Shown piece by piece: positions 16,954-28,317 of a stretch of 32,193 bases of DNA (its first letter is position 1; the number at the start of each line of letters is the position of its first letter). The position numbers and the translations under genes were made by a program. Origin of the DNA: Candidatus Phocaeicola gallistercoris (GTDB taxonomy: Bacteria > Bacteroidota > Bacteroidia > Bacteroidales > Bacteroidaceae). The stretch covers positions 1 to 32,193 of the forward strand of contig DXCG01000109.1 in the NCBI GenBank assembly GCA_019116145.1, in the 5' to 3' direction. Below the pieces are notes generated by a model. That model was not told the origin of the DNA and searched no databases. It saw only the letters and a program-made list of their open reading frames with translations.

Positions 16954-18221
16954 AACTCTCTAATTTAGTCTTTTGGCGTATTTCATTCGCTTTAATCGTT
17001 ATACTTACGGTTTGGGCTGGTCTTTTTTATATGGCTATTATGGAAGAGGTAAACGATGAAGTTGATGATTCGTTGATTGATTATGCGGAGCAATTAATTA
17101 TTCGTACATTGTCGGGAGAAGAAATGCCTGTATCTGGTAATGGGACAAACAATCAATATTATCTTTATGAGGTTAGTGCTTCGTATGCCCATGCACATCC
17201 GCAAATTTCTTATCGCGATGAAATGGTATATATCACCGAAAAGAAAGAAGAAGAGCCGGCGCGTGTATTGATAACCATTTTCCCTACCGAAGATAACCGG
17301 TATATGGAGCTGGTTGTTTATATGCCGACAATAGAGAAGTTCGATTTGCAAAAAGCAATTTTAGGATGGATTGTTTTTTTGTATGCGTTGCTTTTATTGG
17401 TTATTCTTTTCATAACCATGTGGGTTTACAGAAGAAATATGAAGCCTTTGTATGTATTGTTGAAATGGTTGGATACATATCGGTTGGGGTATAAGAATGA
17501 GCCATTGTCTAATGCTACGAAAGTTACGGAGTTTCAGCATCTGAATGAAGTGGTTATGGCTTCTGTCGTGCGGAACGAGCAGTTGTACGAGCAGCAAAAA
17601 TTGTTTATCGGAAATGCTTCGCACGAAATGCAGACCCCGCTTGCCATTTGTCAGAATCGTCTTGAAATGTTGATGGAAGATGCTGGTTTTTCAGAAAAAC
17701 AATTGGACGAATTGTTTAAAATATATAGGACTTTAGAAAACCTTACACGTATGAACAGATCGTTGTTGCTATTGTGTAAGATAGAGAACGGACAATTTAT
17801 TCATACCCAAACCATTTGCTTGAATGCGTTGCTTGATACGTATTTGTCCGATTATGAAGAAGTTTATGCCTATCGTGGTATTGGTCTGTCTGTGAATGTA
17901 GAAGGTAATTTTTATGTGGAAATGAATGATTCGTTGGCTTCAATACTGATCACCAATTTACTGAAAAACGCATTTGTGCATAATGTCGATAAAGGAGATA
18001 TTATGATTCGGATAACTGATACAGCTTTTTCTATAGGCAATACAGGTACAGAGGAGTTGGATAAGAATCATTTATTTGAACGTTTTTATCAACGACATAC
18101 AAAAGAAGGGTCTACAGGACTTGGACTTGCTTTGGTCGATTCGGTTTGTAAAGTTAGTAAGTTGTATGTCCGGTATGAGTTTAAAGACAAGATGCATTGG
18201 TTTATATTGACAAAAAATTGA
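16950..18221 (+). CDS. Sensor histidine kinase
   Basis: 423 aa. Two TM segments, H-box FIGNASHEMQTPLAICQ, N-box LITNLLKNAFVHN, G-box STGLGLALVDSV. ATGA overlap with the response regulator. Confidence 0.92.
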   Translation: MKLSNLVFWRISFALIVILTVWAGLFYMAIMEEVNDEVDDSLIDYAEQLIIRTLSGEEMPVSGNGTNNQYYLYEVSASYAHAHPQISYRDEMVYITEKKEEEPARVLITIFPTEDNRYMELVVYMPTIEKFDLQKAILGWIVFLYALLLLVILFITMWVYRRNMKPLYVLLKWLDTYRLGYKNEPLSNATKVTEFQHLNEVVMASVVRNEQLYEQQKLFIGNASHEMQTPLAICQNRLEMLMEDAGFSEKQLDELFKIYRTLENLTRMNRSLLLLCKIENGQFIHTQTICLNALLDTYLSDYEEVYAYRGIGLSVNVEGNFYVEMNDSLASILITNLLKNAFVHNVDKGDIMIRITDTAFSIGNTGTEELDKNHLFERFYQRHTKEGSTGLGLALVDSVCKVSKLYVRYEFKDKMHWFILTKN

Positions 18222-18317
18222 AAAAATCGTTGTTTTCAATTTCTTTTCAGATTTGCTTCGCATCTTTGTTGCAGAGATAAGAAATAGAATATGAATTATG
18301 ATTATAAATTGTGGCGT

Positions 18318-18755
18318 ATGAAAAAATGGATTCTTTTATTGCTTTGTTGTTTTTCGCTAAACACATTGGTTTGGGCAGACGATGAGAAACCTATTCAAGT
18401 AGGGCAATTGCCTACAAAGGCTCAAACATTTATTTCTACATATTTTAAAGGGCATAAGATAGCTTTGGCTAAAGTAGAATCGGATTTGTTTTCTAAAAGT
18501 TACGATGTTATTTTTACCGATGGTGACAAATTGGAGTTCGATAAGCGAGGCGATTGGGTAGAGATTAGTTGTAAGAAGGAAGGTGTTCCGATGCAAGCAG
18601 TTCCGGAGGCTATAAGGTTGTATGTTCAGTTGAATTATGAAAACACGAAAATACTTAAGATTGAGCGTTCATCTAAGGAATATGAAGTAGAATTATCTAA
18701 TCGTTTGGAGTTGACTTTCGATAAAGAATTTCATTTGATTGATATAGACGATTGA
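18318..18755 (+). CDS. PepSY-like periplasmic protein
   Basis: ORF called at 18291; MKKWILLLLCCFSLNTLVWADD from 18318 is the likely signal-peptide start. Two similar halves (LPTKAQTFI...YDVIFTDGDKLEFDKRGDWVEI / VPEAIRLYV...YEVELSNRLELTFDKEFHLIDI). Confidence 0.75.
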   Translation: MKKWILLLLCCFSLNTLVWADDEKPIQVGQLPTKAQTFISTYFKGHKIALAKVESDLFSKSYDVIFTDGDKLEFDKRGDWVEISCKKEGVPMQAVPEAIRLYVQLNYENTKILKIERSSKEYEVELSNRLELTFDKEFHLIDIDD

Positions 18756-18770
18756 TATATGTTTTATGAT

Positions 18771-18812
18771 AGAAAAGCGGTTGATGGAAAAACATCCATC
18801 AACCGCTTTTCT
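18771..18812. terminator. Bidirectional terminator between PepSY-like gene and guaA
   Basis: Perfect 17-bp stem AGAAAAGCGGTTGATGG/CCATCAACCGCTTTTCT. Confidence 0.85.
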
Positions 18813-18827
18813 TATGTGATAATTAGG

Positions 18828-20351
18828 TTATTCCCACTCGATTGTGGCAGGTGGTTTGGAGGATATGTCATAACATACCCGATTCACCCCTTTTACTTTG
18901 TTGATGATATCGTTTGATACTTTAGCCATAAAATCGTAAGGAAGATGTGCCCAGTCTGCTGTCATAGCATCGGTACTGGTTACAGCACGCAAGGCTACGG
19001 CGCGTTCGTAGGTACGTTCGTCTCCCATTACTCCCACGCTTTGTACCGGAAGAAGGATAACACCTGCTTGCCATACTTTGTCGTATAAATTCCAGTCGCG
19101 CAATCCTTGAATGAAAATGTCGTCGGCATCTTGAAGAATGCGTACTTTCTCACGAGTGATGTCACCCAAGATACGTACTGCCAATCCCGGTCCGGGGAAA
19201 GGATGACGGGTAATGAGATGTTCGGGCATTCCCAGTTCACGTCCTACTCGGCGAACTTCATCTTTAAACAATAAGCGTAAGGGTTCACAAAGTCTCAAAT
19301 TCATCTTTTCTGGCAAGCCGCCTACATTGTGATGGCTCTTGATAACAGTTCCGGTGATTGACAAAGACTCAATGCAGTCGGGGTAAATAGTACCTTGCGC
19401 CAGCCATTTCACATCCTTAATCTTGTGCGCTTCTTCATCGAACACATCGATAAAGCCTTTGCCGATTATTTTACGTTTTCGTTCGGGCTCGGTTACTCCA
19501 GTCAGTTCGGTGAAGAACTTTTCGCTGGCATCTACACCGATAACGTTCAGCCCAAGACATTCGTAATCGTGAAGCACGTTTTTGAATTCATTTTTACGGA
19601 GCATGCCATGGTCGACAAAGATACAAGTCAGATTTTTCCCGATGGCTTTATTGAGCAGCACAGCGGCAACGGAAGAGTCAACTCCTCCGCTTAATCCAAG
19701 TACAACTTTGTCGTTGCCTAATTGTTCTTTTAAATGTGCTACTGTTGTTTCAATGAATGAAGCAGCACTCCAATCTTGTTTGCCTCCGCAGATGTCTACC
19801 ACAAAATTTTTCAAAATTTGTATACCATCTTCTGTATGATATACTTCCGGATGGAACTGTACGCCCCACAGTTTTTCGTTTTCTGCTTGATAAGCAGCTA
19901 CAGCAACTTTATCGGTTGATGCAATAATTTTGAAATGTTCGGGAAGAGCAGTAATGGTGTCGCCATGACTCATCCAAACTTGTGAGTTCTCGCGTACTCC
20001 TTTTAATAACGGATTCTCGTGGTTGAACGTTGCAAGATGGGCACGTCCGTATTCGCGTGTGTTTGCCGGTTCAACTTTACCTCCGTTTGTATAAGCCATA
20101 AATTGAGCTCCATAACATATTCCTAAAATAGGATATTTGCCTCTTATCTCACTCAAGTCTACTTTGAATGCCTTATCATCGTAAACCGAGAAAGGACTTC
20201 CCGATAAGATAACACCAATAATGGAAGGATCGTTGTGAGGGAATTTGTTGTAGGGAACGATCTCGCAATACATATTCAGTTCACGTACGCGGCGTCCGAT
20301 GAGCTGCGTGGTTTGTGAACCGAAATCGAGAATAATAATCTTTTCCTGCAT
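18828..20351 (-). CDS. guaA: GMP synthase (glutamine-hydrolysing)
   Basis: 507 aa. GATase [22 protein letters not shown]-loop [14 protein letters not shown]-terminal [14 protein letters not shown]. Confidence 0.97.
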   Translation of the reverse strand: MQEKIIILDFGSQTTQLIGRRVRELNMYCEIVPYNKFPHNDPSIIGVILSGSPFSVYDDKAFKVDLSEIRGKYPILGICYGAQFMAYTNGGKVEPANTREYGRAHLATFNHENPLLKGVRENSQVWMSHGDTITALPEHFKIIASTDKVAVAAYQAENEKLWGVQFHPEVYHTEDGIQILKNFVVDICGGKQDWSAASFIETTVAHLKEQLGNDKVVLGLSGGVDSSVAAVLLNKAIGKNLTCIFVDHGMLRKNEFKNVLHDYECLGLNVIGVDASEKFFTELTGVTEPERKRKIIGKGFIDVFDEEAHKIKDVKWLAQGTIYPDCIESLSITGTVIKSHHNVGGLPEKMNLRLCEPLRLLFKDEVRRVGRELGMPEHLITRHPFPGPGLAVRILGDITREKVRILQDADDIFIQGLRDWNLYDKVWQAGVILLPVQSVGVMGDERTYERAVALRAVTSTDAMTADWAHLPYDFMAKVSNDIINKVKGVNRVCYDISSKPPATIEWE

Positions 20352-20382
20352 ATTCAGTTCTGTATAAAATTGAAAGATTGGG

Positions 20383-20390
20383 CAAAGGTA
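20383..20390 (-). promoter_or_regulatory. -7 element (TACCTTTG on minus strand) for guaA
   Basis: CAAAGGTA on the plus strand, 32 nt upstream of the guaA start; no clear -33. Confidence 0.45.
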
Positions 20391-20417
20391 CTCATTTAAA
20401 TTGGAAATTGAAAAAAT

Positions 20418-22706
20418 TTATTCAGCATTGAATGATGCGCTTTGTACATCCCTGCTGTTCGGACCTACCATGACTTGGAAAGTTCCGGCATCGTATTTAT
20501 AGACGAGGTCGGCGTTATAGTATTTCAAGTCATCTTCTGTCAGAGTGAATGTGACATCTTGGCTTTCCCCTTTCTTCAAGGTGATGCGGCGGAAATCTTT
20601 CAGTTCTTTTACAGGTCGGGCTATGTCTGCATATTGGTCGTGGATGTAGAGTTGCACGATTTCTGTGCCGTCATAGTTTCCTGTGTTTTTTACTGGGATC
20701 GTTACCGTAATGCTTCCGCCTTTGGGTAAAGTCTCAGCACTAAGTTTCATTTTTCCGTACTCGAAGGTTGTGTAGCTCAATCCGTATCCGAAAGGATATA
20801 ACCCATCATTGGGGCAATCAAGGTAATTACTTGCAAAGCGGTTGAATACCGTTGGGTCTCCGTCGGGGCGTCCGGTAGTTGTCTGGCTATAATACAAAGG
20901 AAGTTGTCCTACCGTGCGTGGGAAAGTTGTGGTCAGTTTGCCTGAAGGAACGGTTTTGCCGAATAGCACGTCAGCTACGGCATCTCCCGTTTCGCTTCCT
21001 CCAAACCATACATTCAAGATGGCAGGCACATGTTCCGATTCCCAAGTCAGGTCAAGCGGACGTCCGGTAAAGAGCAAAACTACAACGGGTTTCCCTGTCT
21101 TAACCAATCCTTCCAACAAATGGCGTTGTGCATCGGGGATGCGTATATCGGTGCGTGAAGCAGATTCTCCACTCATTTCCGCACATTCTCCTACTGCGGC
21201 AAGTATGACATCGGCACGGGATGCAACCGTCATTGCTTCAGCATACAATTTCTGGTTGTCTCCTCTTTGCAAAGTGCGTCCGCCGATTGCACCTGCTTCC
21301 ATGCGTGCATCGTAATATATGTTGCTTCCTTTGGCATAGAGGATTTCCGCCTTACCTTCGGTGGCTGCACGAAGTCTTTCAAGCAGCGACGAGTGTTTGG
21401 ACGGGTCGCAAGTTGGACTCCACATGCCGGACATATTGTTGGCAGCGTCTGCCATCGGTCCTATCAAGGCAATGCGTCCTTTCATGGCAAGCGGAAGCAA
21501 TTGTTTTTCGTTTTTCATAAGGACGAAAGTTTCGGCAGCTATTCTCCGGGCTTCTGCACGGTTGGCTTCTGAATATGTTTCTGTTTTGGCACGTTCTACA
21601 TTGCAATATTTATAGGGATTGTCGAACAGTCCCAGTTTATATTTCATTTCCAATACCCTACGGCAAGCTTCATCAATACGTGCTTCGGATACTTTGCCTT
21701 CATTGACTGCTTCTTCCATCGGGTTGAGGAAACTTTGTGTAACCATATCCATATCGGTTCCGGCATTCATAGCCATAATGCCTGCTTCTTTTAAAGGGGC
21801 AACACCGTGAACATCTATTTCCCCAATAGAATTATAATCGGTCACTACCATGCCTTTGAATCCCCATTGTTTGCGCAATACATCGTCAATCAACCATTTA
21901 TTGATAGTAGCAGGAACGCCGTTGATGGTATTGAAAGAAGTCATAACCGTGCCAATTCCAGCTTCTACCGCAGCTTGATAAGGCGGAAGGTATTCGTTGA
22001 ACATCTGTACCCGGCTCATATCTGTACGATTATAGTCTCTGCCAGATTCAGATGCTCCGTAAAGGGCAAAGTGTTTGAGGCAAGCCATCATGCTGCTATC
22101 CGATTTTTGCAAATCCTTGCCTTGATACCCACGCACGTATGCGCGTGCCATCAGCGATCCGATGTAAGGGTCTTCTCCATTTCCTTCGGCAATGCGTCCC
22201 CAGCGTGCATCACGGCAAATGTCCACCATGGGGCTGAATGTCCATGCAATTCCGTTGGCAGTAGCTTCTTTTGCAGATATCTGCGCCATCCGTTCGGTAG
22301 CTAATGTGTCCCAGCTACAAGCCAAAGCCAATGGGATAGGGAAGATGGTTTGATAGCCGTGAATGACATCGGCTCCTACTACGAGAGGAATACCCAACCG
22401 GGTTTCTTCTACGGCGATGCGTTGCAGTTCGCGGATTTTCTCCACGTTCATTACGTTGAAGAATCCACCCAACTCTTGTTTACGAATCATTTCGGCTAAG
22501 TTGCTGTTTTGTACAGCACCTGTTGTTAGGTCTCCTCCGGCAGGAAGGTTGAGTTGCCCTAATTTCTCCCGCAGTGTCATTTTGCCCATCAGTTCAGATA
22601 TGAATTTGTTCATTTCTTTGTCTTGGGTATTCTCTGAAGGTGTACATCCGTATAGTAATGCGGAAGCCATCCCTACTAGCATGAGTAAGTTTTTAAGATG
22701 TTTCAT
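20418..22706 (-). CDS. bglX: Glycoside hydrolase family 3 beta-glucosidase (BglX-like), lipoprotein
   Basis: 762 aa. Lipobox LLYGCTPS, KHFALYGASESGRDYNRTDMS, VVTDYNSIGE, fibronectin III-like C-terminus. Confidence 0.92.
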   Translation of the reverse strand: MKHLKNLLMLVGMASALLYGCTPSENTQDKEMNKFISELMGKMTLREKLGQLNLPAGGDLTTGAVQNSNLAEMIRKQELGGFFNVMNVEKIRELQRIAVEETRLGIPLVVGADVIHGYQTIFPIPLALACSWDTLATERMAQISAKEATANGIAWTFSPMVDICRDARWGRIAEGNGEDPYIGSLMARAYVRGYQGKDLQKSDSSMMACLKHFALYGASESGRDYNRTDMSRVQMFNEYLPPYQAAVEAGIGTVMTSFNTINGVPATINKWLIDDVLRKQWGFKGMVVTDYNSIGEIDVHGVAPLKEAGIMAMNAGTDMDMVTQSFLNPMEEAVNEGKVSEARIDEACRRVLEMKYKLGLFDNPYKYCNVERAKTETYSEANRAEARRIAAETFVLMKNEKQLLPLAMKGRIALIGPMADAANNMSGMWSPTCDPSKHSSLLERLRAATEGKAEILYAKGSNIYYDARMEAGAIGGRTLQRGDNQKLYAEAMTVASRADVILAAVGECAEMSGESASRTDIRIPDAQRHLLEGLVKTGKPVVVLLFTGRPLDLTWESEHVPAILNVWFGGSETGDAVADVLFGKTVPSGKLTTTFPRTVGQLPLYYSQTTTGRPDGDPTVFNRFASNYLDCPNDGLYPFGYGLSYTTFEYGKMKLSAETLPKGGSITVTIPVKNTGNYDGTEIVQLYIHDQYADIARPVKELKDFRRITLKKGESQDVTFTLTEDDLKYYNADLVYKYDAGTFQVMVGPNSRDVQSASFNAE

Positions 22707-23025
22707 GGTTTTGTTTTTTGGGTTTTGATTAATGAAGTTTATGTTTCATATTTTTGACAAAAATAGAGAATCGTATGGGACGTATGGAACATTTTGTGTT
22801 AAAAAAATGTGAAGAGAAAAATTCTTTTTCTGTAGACAATAAAAATAAATCGGTAGGCATTTATTTCCCTTTTCCGAGAGAAAAAATCTTATCATGTAAA
22901 GTAGGGATTGCAAAATGACATTTCAGCAGGAAAAGAACAAGGACTTTAATGGGAAAGAAGTAAAATCTCGCTCGATTTTTTTTTAATTTTAATACTTCCT
23001 ATGTTCTGCTTTAAAAAGAAATTGT

Positions 23026-23033
23026 TATTTTTG
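23026..23033 (+). promoter_or_regulatory. -7 element (TATTTTTG) for gapA
   Basis: TATTTTTG followed by CAACGCA, implying a 5' UTR of about 105-110 nt. Confidence 0.5.
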
Positions 23034-23126
23034 CAACGCAGTCGAGAGGAGGGGAAGTTGAAGATGCGATTCCCGTACTTGATGCTGCAAAGGCAAAAGC
23101 GAGTGTTTATAACATTATATTTATAG

Positions 23127-24158
<1,032 letters not shown>

Positions 24159-24174
24159 TTCTCAGAATAAATTA

Positions 24175-24217
24175 AAAAATAAGAGCTGCCTCATTTAGAG
24201 GTAGCTCTTATTTTTTT
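24175..24217 (+). terminator. gapA terminator
   Basis: AAGAGCTGCCTC...GAGGTAGCTCTT followed by ATTTTTTT. Confidence 0.85.
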
Positions 24218-24392
24218 ATATATAAAGTTATCTCAGGTTATAGGGAGCATGTTGAAGATATTTGGCAAAGTAAGTTCAAGTATAAGGGCGATTTTTGAAA
24301 TATCGGGATTTTGTGCTTTTATAAATACTTTTCGACTCTGGAGTTTTTGATTTCATGATGGTTGAGTGAAAAGTTTATTTATATATGTTTGA

Positions 24393-24437
24393 AAAAAGAC
24401 AATCCATTCGGTATACTTCCGAATGGATTGTCTTTTT
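24393..24437. terminator. Strong hairpin terminator downstream of the DUF4270-like gene (T-rich on both strands)
   Basis: AAAGACAATCCATTCGG/CCGAATGGATTGTCTTT stem; minus-strand reading ends in TTTTTTC. Confidence 0.8.
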
Positions 24438-24483
24438 ATTTGTGTGGAATAAACAATTCTTTCGATTAGAATAAAGTCGAAAA

Positions 24484-25938
24484 TCAGCGTAAATTAAGTT
24501 GGGTATAAATGACTTCCATGTTGATATTATTGTCTGTCTCTGTATCTCCCCTTTGGAGAATTGCAGAATTTACATTTAAGTCATTTTCTATTTTAATGAT
24601 ATTCCCTTCATTATCTGTTGTGGTAACAACAGGAATAAGTAGAACCTTATTCCAATTTTCATTCTTTTTATCATTTTTCCATTTTTCCCATTCAGTTTCA
24701 CCTTTTTCAATTTCAGGTTCTATTTCATTAAAAATGTGATTGACTAATCTGTTTAACTGTGAGAATGTATATTGTTTTGTTCCTGAATTGTAAGTTGCAA
24801 TAAACGATGTTTTGTCATCGTTTATCTGGCTATTTTCAAAGAAATCTTGCATTTTGTCCTTTCTTACCATTAACAAGGTGGAAGGGGTTCCCATTTTATA
24901 TTTGCTGTTTTCAGTATCTCTTACCTTAGTAAACGAAACAGAAATTGCATTAAGCGAGTCTTTACTTTCAGTCCTGTGTCTTTTATACATTTCTTCTATT
25001 GGTAAAGTTACTTCAGTGCAAAGTCCTGCAGGGGTTTTTAGATAGGTATATGAGTTATCTTCTACTAAATTTTCCAGACCGGAATTTTTAAATCGAGTGG
25101 ACATAAAAACTTCCTTAGTTGCAGCCATAGGAACAACAGTATTGACTATTGTGTCTTTGCCAGCTTCCGTCTTTGAATGATATGCGATGGTCAGATGTAA
25201 GTAAATATCACTGATGTATAAAATCGATCCTTCTCCGTTTGTGGTGTGTAAATAAAATCCTTTAAGTACATTGTTGATAAAAGTTTCTGCATCATTAAAA
25301 TACGGATGAATGGTTTTTCCGTTTTGTTGTTCTGTATAATTGTATTTCTTTAAAAAATAATTGCAGAAATCATCTCCTAAATCAATGAAGATACGTGGGT
25401 AGTAGTCTTCTGTATTGTGTAGTGAATCGCTTACTGTTTTATCGTAAGCAGAATAATCTTTTATTGCAATTGGGGGGACGGATGAGTTATAAAACCCTTC
25501 TTTTTCTGGGTCTAAATTGCTATAATATAAGTGTTTGTTAATTCCATCATCTTTAATAGCTCTTGCCAATGTGTCCACTTGTAGATGTAAAGTGGCGAGA
25601 GAGTCCCCAAAATAATTTGTATAATATAGTCCCAATTGTGCTTTTGTTATGGATTCTATGTTGTCTGGTAACTCAAAATCTTCAGGACAGTTTATTTGGA
25701 CTAAGAAATCGGAACTGAAAGTTCCATATTCTTTATCGGTGAATTTTCCCAAATAAGCCGTACTTGAACGTGAAAAAACAGAATCTAACAGTATAGATTT
25801 TGTTTCTACAGAGTAGGTGATAGCTTTTGACGGAATTAATTCATTATCTGCAATAAATTGACCGATACCTACAGTCTCATCATCGCAACTATAAAGGGTA
25901 GCAGCAATAGTTAATACTGCTATTAGTTTAGATTTCAT
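24484..25938 (-). CDS. DUF4270-like lipoprotein
   Basis: 484 aa. Lipobox ATLYSCDDE; TAYLGKFTDKEYGTFSSDFLVQI and COOH-terminal features resemble DUF4270 proteins of Bacteroidetes. Confidence 0.75.
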   Translation of the reverse strand: MKSKLIAVLTIAATLYSCDDETVGIGQFIADNELIPSKAITYSVETKSILLDSVFSRSSTAYLGKFTDKEYGTFSSDFLVQINCPEDFELPDNIESITKAQLGLYYTNYFGDSLATLHLQVDTLARAIKDDGINKHLYYSNLDPEKEGFYNSSVPPIAIKDYSAYDKTVSDSLHNTEDYYPRIFIDLGDDFCNYFLKKYNYTEQQNGKTIHPYFNDAETFINNVLKGFYLHTTNGEGSILYISDIYLHLTIAYHSKTEAGKDTIVNTVVPMAATKEVFMSTRFKNSGLENLVEDNSYTYLKTPAGLCTEVTLPIEEMYKRHRTESKDSLNAISVSFTKVRDTENSKYKMGTPSTLLMVRKDKMQDFFENSQINDDKTSFIATYNSGTKQYTFSQLNRLVNHIFNEIEPEIEKGETEWEKWKNDKKNENWNKVLLIPVVTTTDNEGNIIKIENDLNVNSAILQRGDTETDNNINMEVIYTQLNLR

Positions 25939-25961
25939 TGTATTCGAATTGGTTCGTAAAT

Positions 25962-26780
25962 TTATTTATTAGCATCTCCACAAACTTTATTGTAAAGTGA
26001 GTCGCATAAATCAGCATACGTTTGGTCGTGTTGATAATCGATAACCGGAATTGATAAACTATGTGCGTATGACATAATTTCCGGATTGATGTTTTCACTA
26101 TTTTGAATGACACCATCCGAATATGCAATCGCCAGTTTATTTAATTCTGTAAAATTAACAGGTTGTTTTACAGGGATATCATTTTTGGTTATTCCTTTAA
26201 ATAATAATTGGTTTGTGAAGTTTGTTGATAAGTTTGATTCAAACCCTTTTTCATAAACAGAGTAAATTACTTTTGTGTCTCTAAATGATGGCTCATCGTA
26301 GTATGCTTTTTTAATAAAAAGCGGGACGATTGCACTCATCCATCCGTGACAATGTACGATATCCGGATTCCATCGAAGTTTTTTTACTGTTTCCAATACG
26401 CCTCTTGCGTAAAAGATAGCGCGTTCGCCATTGTCTTCATATTCCACTCCATTTTCATCAGTAGCCATTAATCGATGTTGGAAATAATCGTCATTATCGA
26501 TAAAGTAGACTTGGCGACGGGCTGCTTGAATTGATGCAACTTTAATAATCAGAGGATGATCGGTATCATCAATAATAATATTCATTCCCGACAAACGAAT
26601 TACTTCATGCAATTGGTTTCGGCGTTCGTTTACATTTCCCCATTTGGGCATAAATGTGCGTATTTCATAACCTTTATCTTGAATTGCTTGTGGTAAATCT
26701 CGTCCTACTAGTGATAATTCACTTTCGGGTACGTAAGGAGTAATTTCTTGTGTAATGAATAAAACCTTTTTTGCGTTCAT
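25962..26780 (-). CDS. GT5 glycogen/starch synthase N-terminal-domain-only protein
   Basis: 272 aa. VLFITQEITPYVPESELSLVGRDLPQAI aligns with the GlgA N-terminus and PDIVHCHGWMSA with its DVVHxHDW; no C-terminal GT-B domain. Confidence 0.8.
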   Translation of the reverse strand: MNAKKVLFITQEITPYVPESELSLVGRDLPQAIQDKGYEIRTFMPKWGNVNERRNQLHEVIRLSGMNIIIDDTDHPLIIKVASIQAARRQVYFIDNDDYFQHRLMATDENGVEYEDNGERAIFYARGVLETVKKLRWNPDIVHCHGWMSAIVPLFIKKAYYDEPSFRDTKVIYSVYEKGFESNLSTNFTNQLLFKGITKNDIPVKQPVNFTELNKLAIAYSDGVIQNSENINPEIMSYAHSLSIPVIDYQHDQTYADLCDSLYNKVCGDANK

Positions 26781-26809
26781 GTTATATTTATTGTTGCTCT
26801 TTTCTTTTG

Positions 26810-26817
26810 CAAAGATA
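26810..26817 (-). promoter_or_regulatory. -7 element (TATCTTTG on minus strand) for the GT5-half/DUF4270 operon
   Basis: CAAAGATA on the plus strand, 30 nt upstream of the start codon. Confidence 0.5.
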
Positions 26818-27022
26818 TAAAAAATAGACGATATAGGTTACTATAGTCTTTGTTTTATTCCTTATAGTTTGTTAATGTGCTGATTTCTATTTATTTCATG
26901 TCTTTTTGATATACTTTTTATGAAGGAAATATAATTCTTTTTTGTTATTATTCTTCGTTATCTCCTTAAAATATGGTTATTTTGCACCGAAAATAAAAAA
27001 GATTGTTTTAATAATCGAAAAA

Positions 27023-27868
27023 ATGGAATTGATTCAAACTATTCAGGAACTTCGTTCTAAATTGAATCTTTTAAGGAATGAAGGTAAAACAATTGGATTG
27101 GTTCCCACTATGGGGGCTTTACATGATGGACACGCTTCGTTGGTGAAACGTGCTGTAGCTGAAAATGATGTAGTAGTGGTGAGTGATTTTGTGAATCCTA
27201 CTCAGTTTAACGACAAGAATGACCTTGCTAAGTATCCGCGTACTTTGGAAGCTGATTGTGAGTTGCTCAAGAAATGTGGGGTAACTTATGTTTTTGCTCC
27301 TTCTGTTGAGGAAATTTATCCGGAACCCGATACACGTACATTTAGTTATCCACCGTTGGATGTTGTGATGGAAGGGAAATATCGTCCGGGACATTTTAAC
27401 GGGGTGTGTCAGGTTGTAAGTAAATTGTTTTTGATTGTAGAACCTACACGTGCTTATTTTGGTGAAAAAGATTTCCAGCAACTTGCCATAATTCGTGAGA
27501 TGGTACGCAAGTATCCTTTCTCTGTTGAAATTGTGGGATGTCCTATTGTGCGTGAAAGTGATGGGTTGGCATTAAGCAGCAGAAATACCCGTTTGAGTGC
27601 GGAACAGCGTGTTCAGGCTTTGTCTATTTCGAAGACATTGTTTACAAGTGTCGACTATGCAAAAGCTCATACGCTTTCGGAAACAAAAGAGTTTGTAGAA
27701 AAGAGTATCGAAACAGCAGCAGGTTTGCGTTTGGAATATTTTGAAATAGTAGATGGAAATACTCTTCAGGCGGTCAATACATGGGATGAAACGGAATATG
27801 TTGTAGGTTGTATAACTGTTTTTTGTGGAGATGTGCGCTTGATTGATAATATAAAATATAAGGAGTAA
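27023..27868 (+). CDS. panC: Pantothenate synthetase
   Basis: [45 protein letters not shown] extends to 26942, but [10 protein letters not shown] at 27023 is the likely start. Confidence 0.95.
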   Translation: MELIQTIQELRSKLNLLRNEGKTIGLVPTMGALHDGHASLVKRAVAENDVVVVSDFVNPTQFNDKNDLAKYPRTLEADCELLKKCGVTYVFAPSVEEIYPEPDTRTFSYPPLDVVMEGKYRPGHFNGVCQVVSKLFLIVEPTRAYFGEKDFQQLAIIREMVRKYPFSVEIVGCPIVRESDGLALSSRNTRLSAEQRVQALSISKTLFTSVDYAKAHTLSETKEFVEKSIETAAGLRLEYFEIVDGNTLQAVNTWDETEYVVGCITVFCGDVRLIDNIKYKE

Positions 27869-27875
27869 GATAAGA

Positions 27876-28226
27876 ATGATGATTCAAGTATTGAAATCGA
27901 AAATACACTGTGTAACCGTTACAGAAGCTAATCTGAACTATATGGGGAGCATTACGATTGACGAAGCCTTAATGGAAGCTGCCAATTTGATTGCGGGAGA
28001 GAAAGTTCAGATTGTAGACAATAATAATGGAGAACGTTTCGAAACTTATATTATAAAGGGAGAACGGAATTCCGGTTGTATTTGTTTAAACGGTGCGGCT
28101 GCGCGAAAGGTTCAAGTAGGCGATGTTGTGATTATCATGTCGTATGCTTTGATCGATTTTGAAGAGGCGAAAACATTTAAGCCTACTGTTATATTCCCAG
28201 ATAAGCAAACCAATCGGTTGATTTAA
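27876..28226 (+). CDS. panD: Aspartate 1-decarboxylase
   Basis: 116 aa. [25 protein letters not shown] (Gly-Ser autocleavage site), [13 protein letters not shown]. Confidence 0.96.
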   Translation: MMIQVLKSKIHCVTVTEANLNYMGSITIDEALMEAANLIAGEKVQIVDNNNGERFETYIIKGERNSGCICLNGAAARKVQVGDVVIIMSYALIDFEEAKTFKPTVIFPDKQTNRLI

Positions 28227-28267
28227 AGAATAAGAGATTTGTTATTATTTCTCATCGATTATTGTGT

Positions 28268-28306
28268 AAAAAGCCGTTATGTTTTTCAAAAACATAACGG
28301 CTTTTT
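28268..28306. terminator. Bidirectional terminator between panD and fbp
   Basis: AAAAAGCCGTTATGTTTTT...AAAAACATAACGGCTTTTTT. Confidence 0.85.
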
Positions 28307-28317
28307 TGTTTATTTCT

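Noticed and set aside
20442-22728. Many plus-strand ORFs (up to 165 aa) opposite bglX
   Set aside because: bglX is a well-supported GH3 gene with relatively higher GC, which opens antisense frames; no recognisable domains or start signals.
22918-22989. 23-codon ORF (MTFQQEKNKDFNGKEVKSRSIFF) between bglX and gapA
   Set aside because: AT-rich intergenic, upstream of the predicted gapA promoter, no promoter or conservation evidence.
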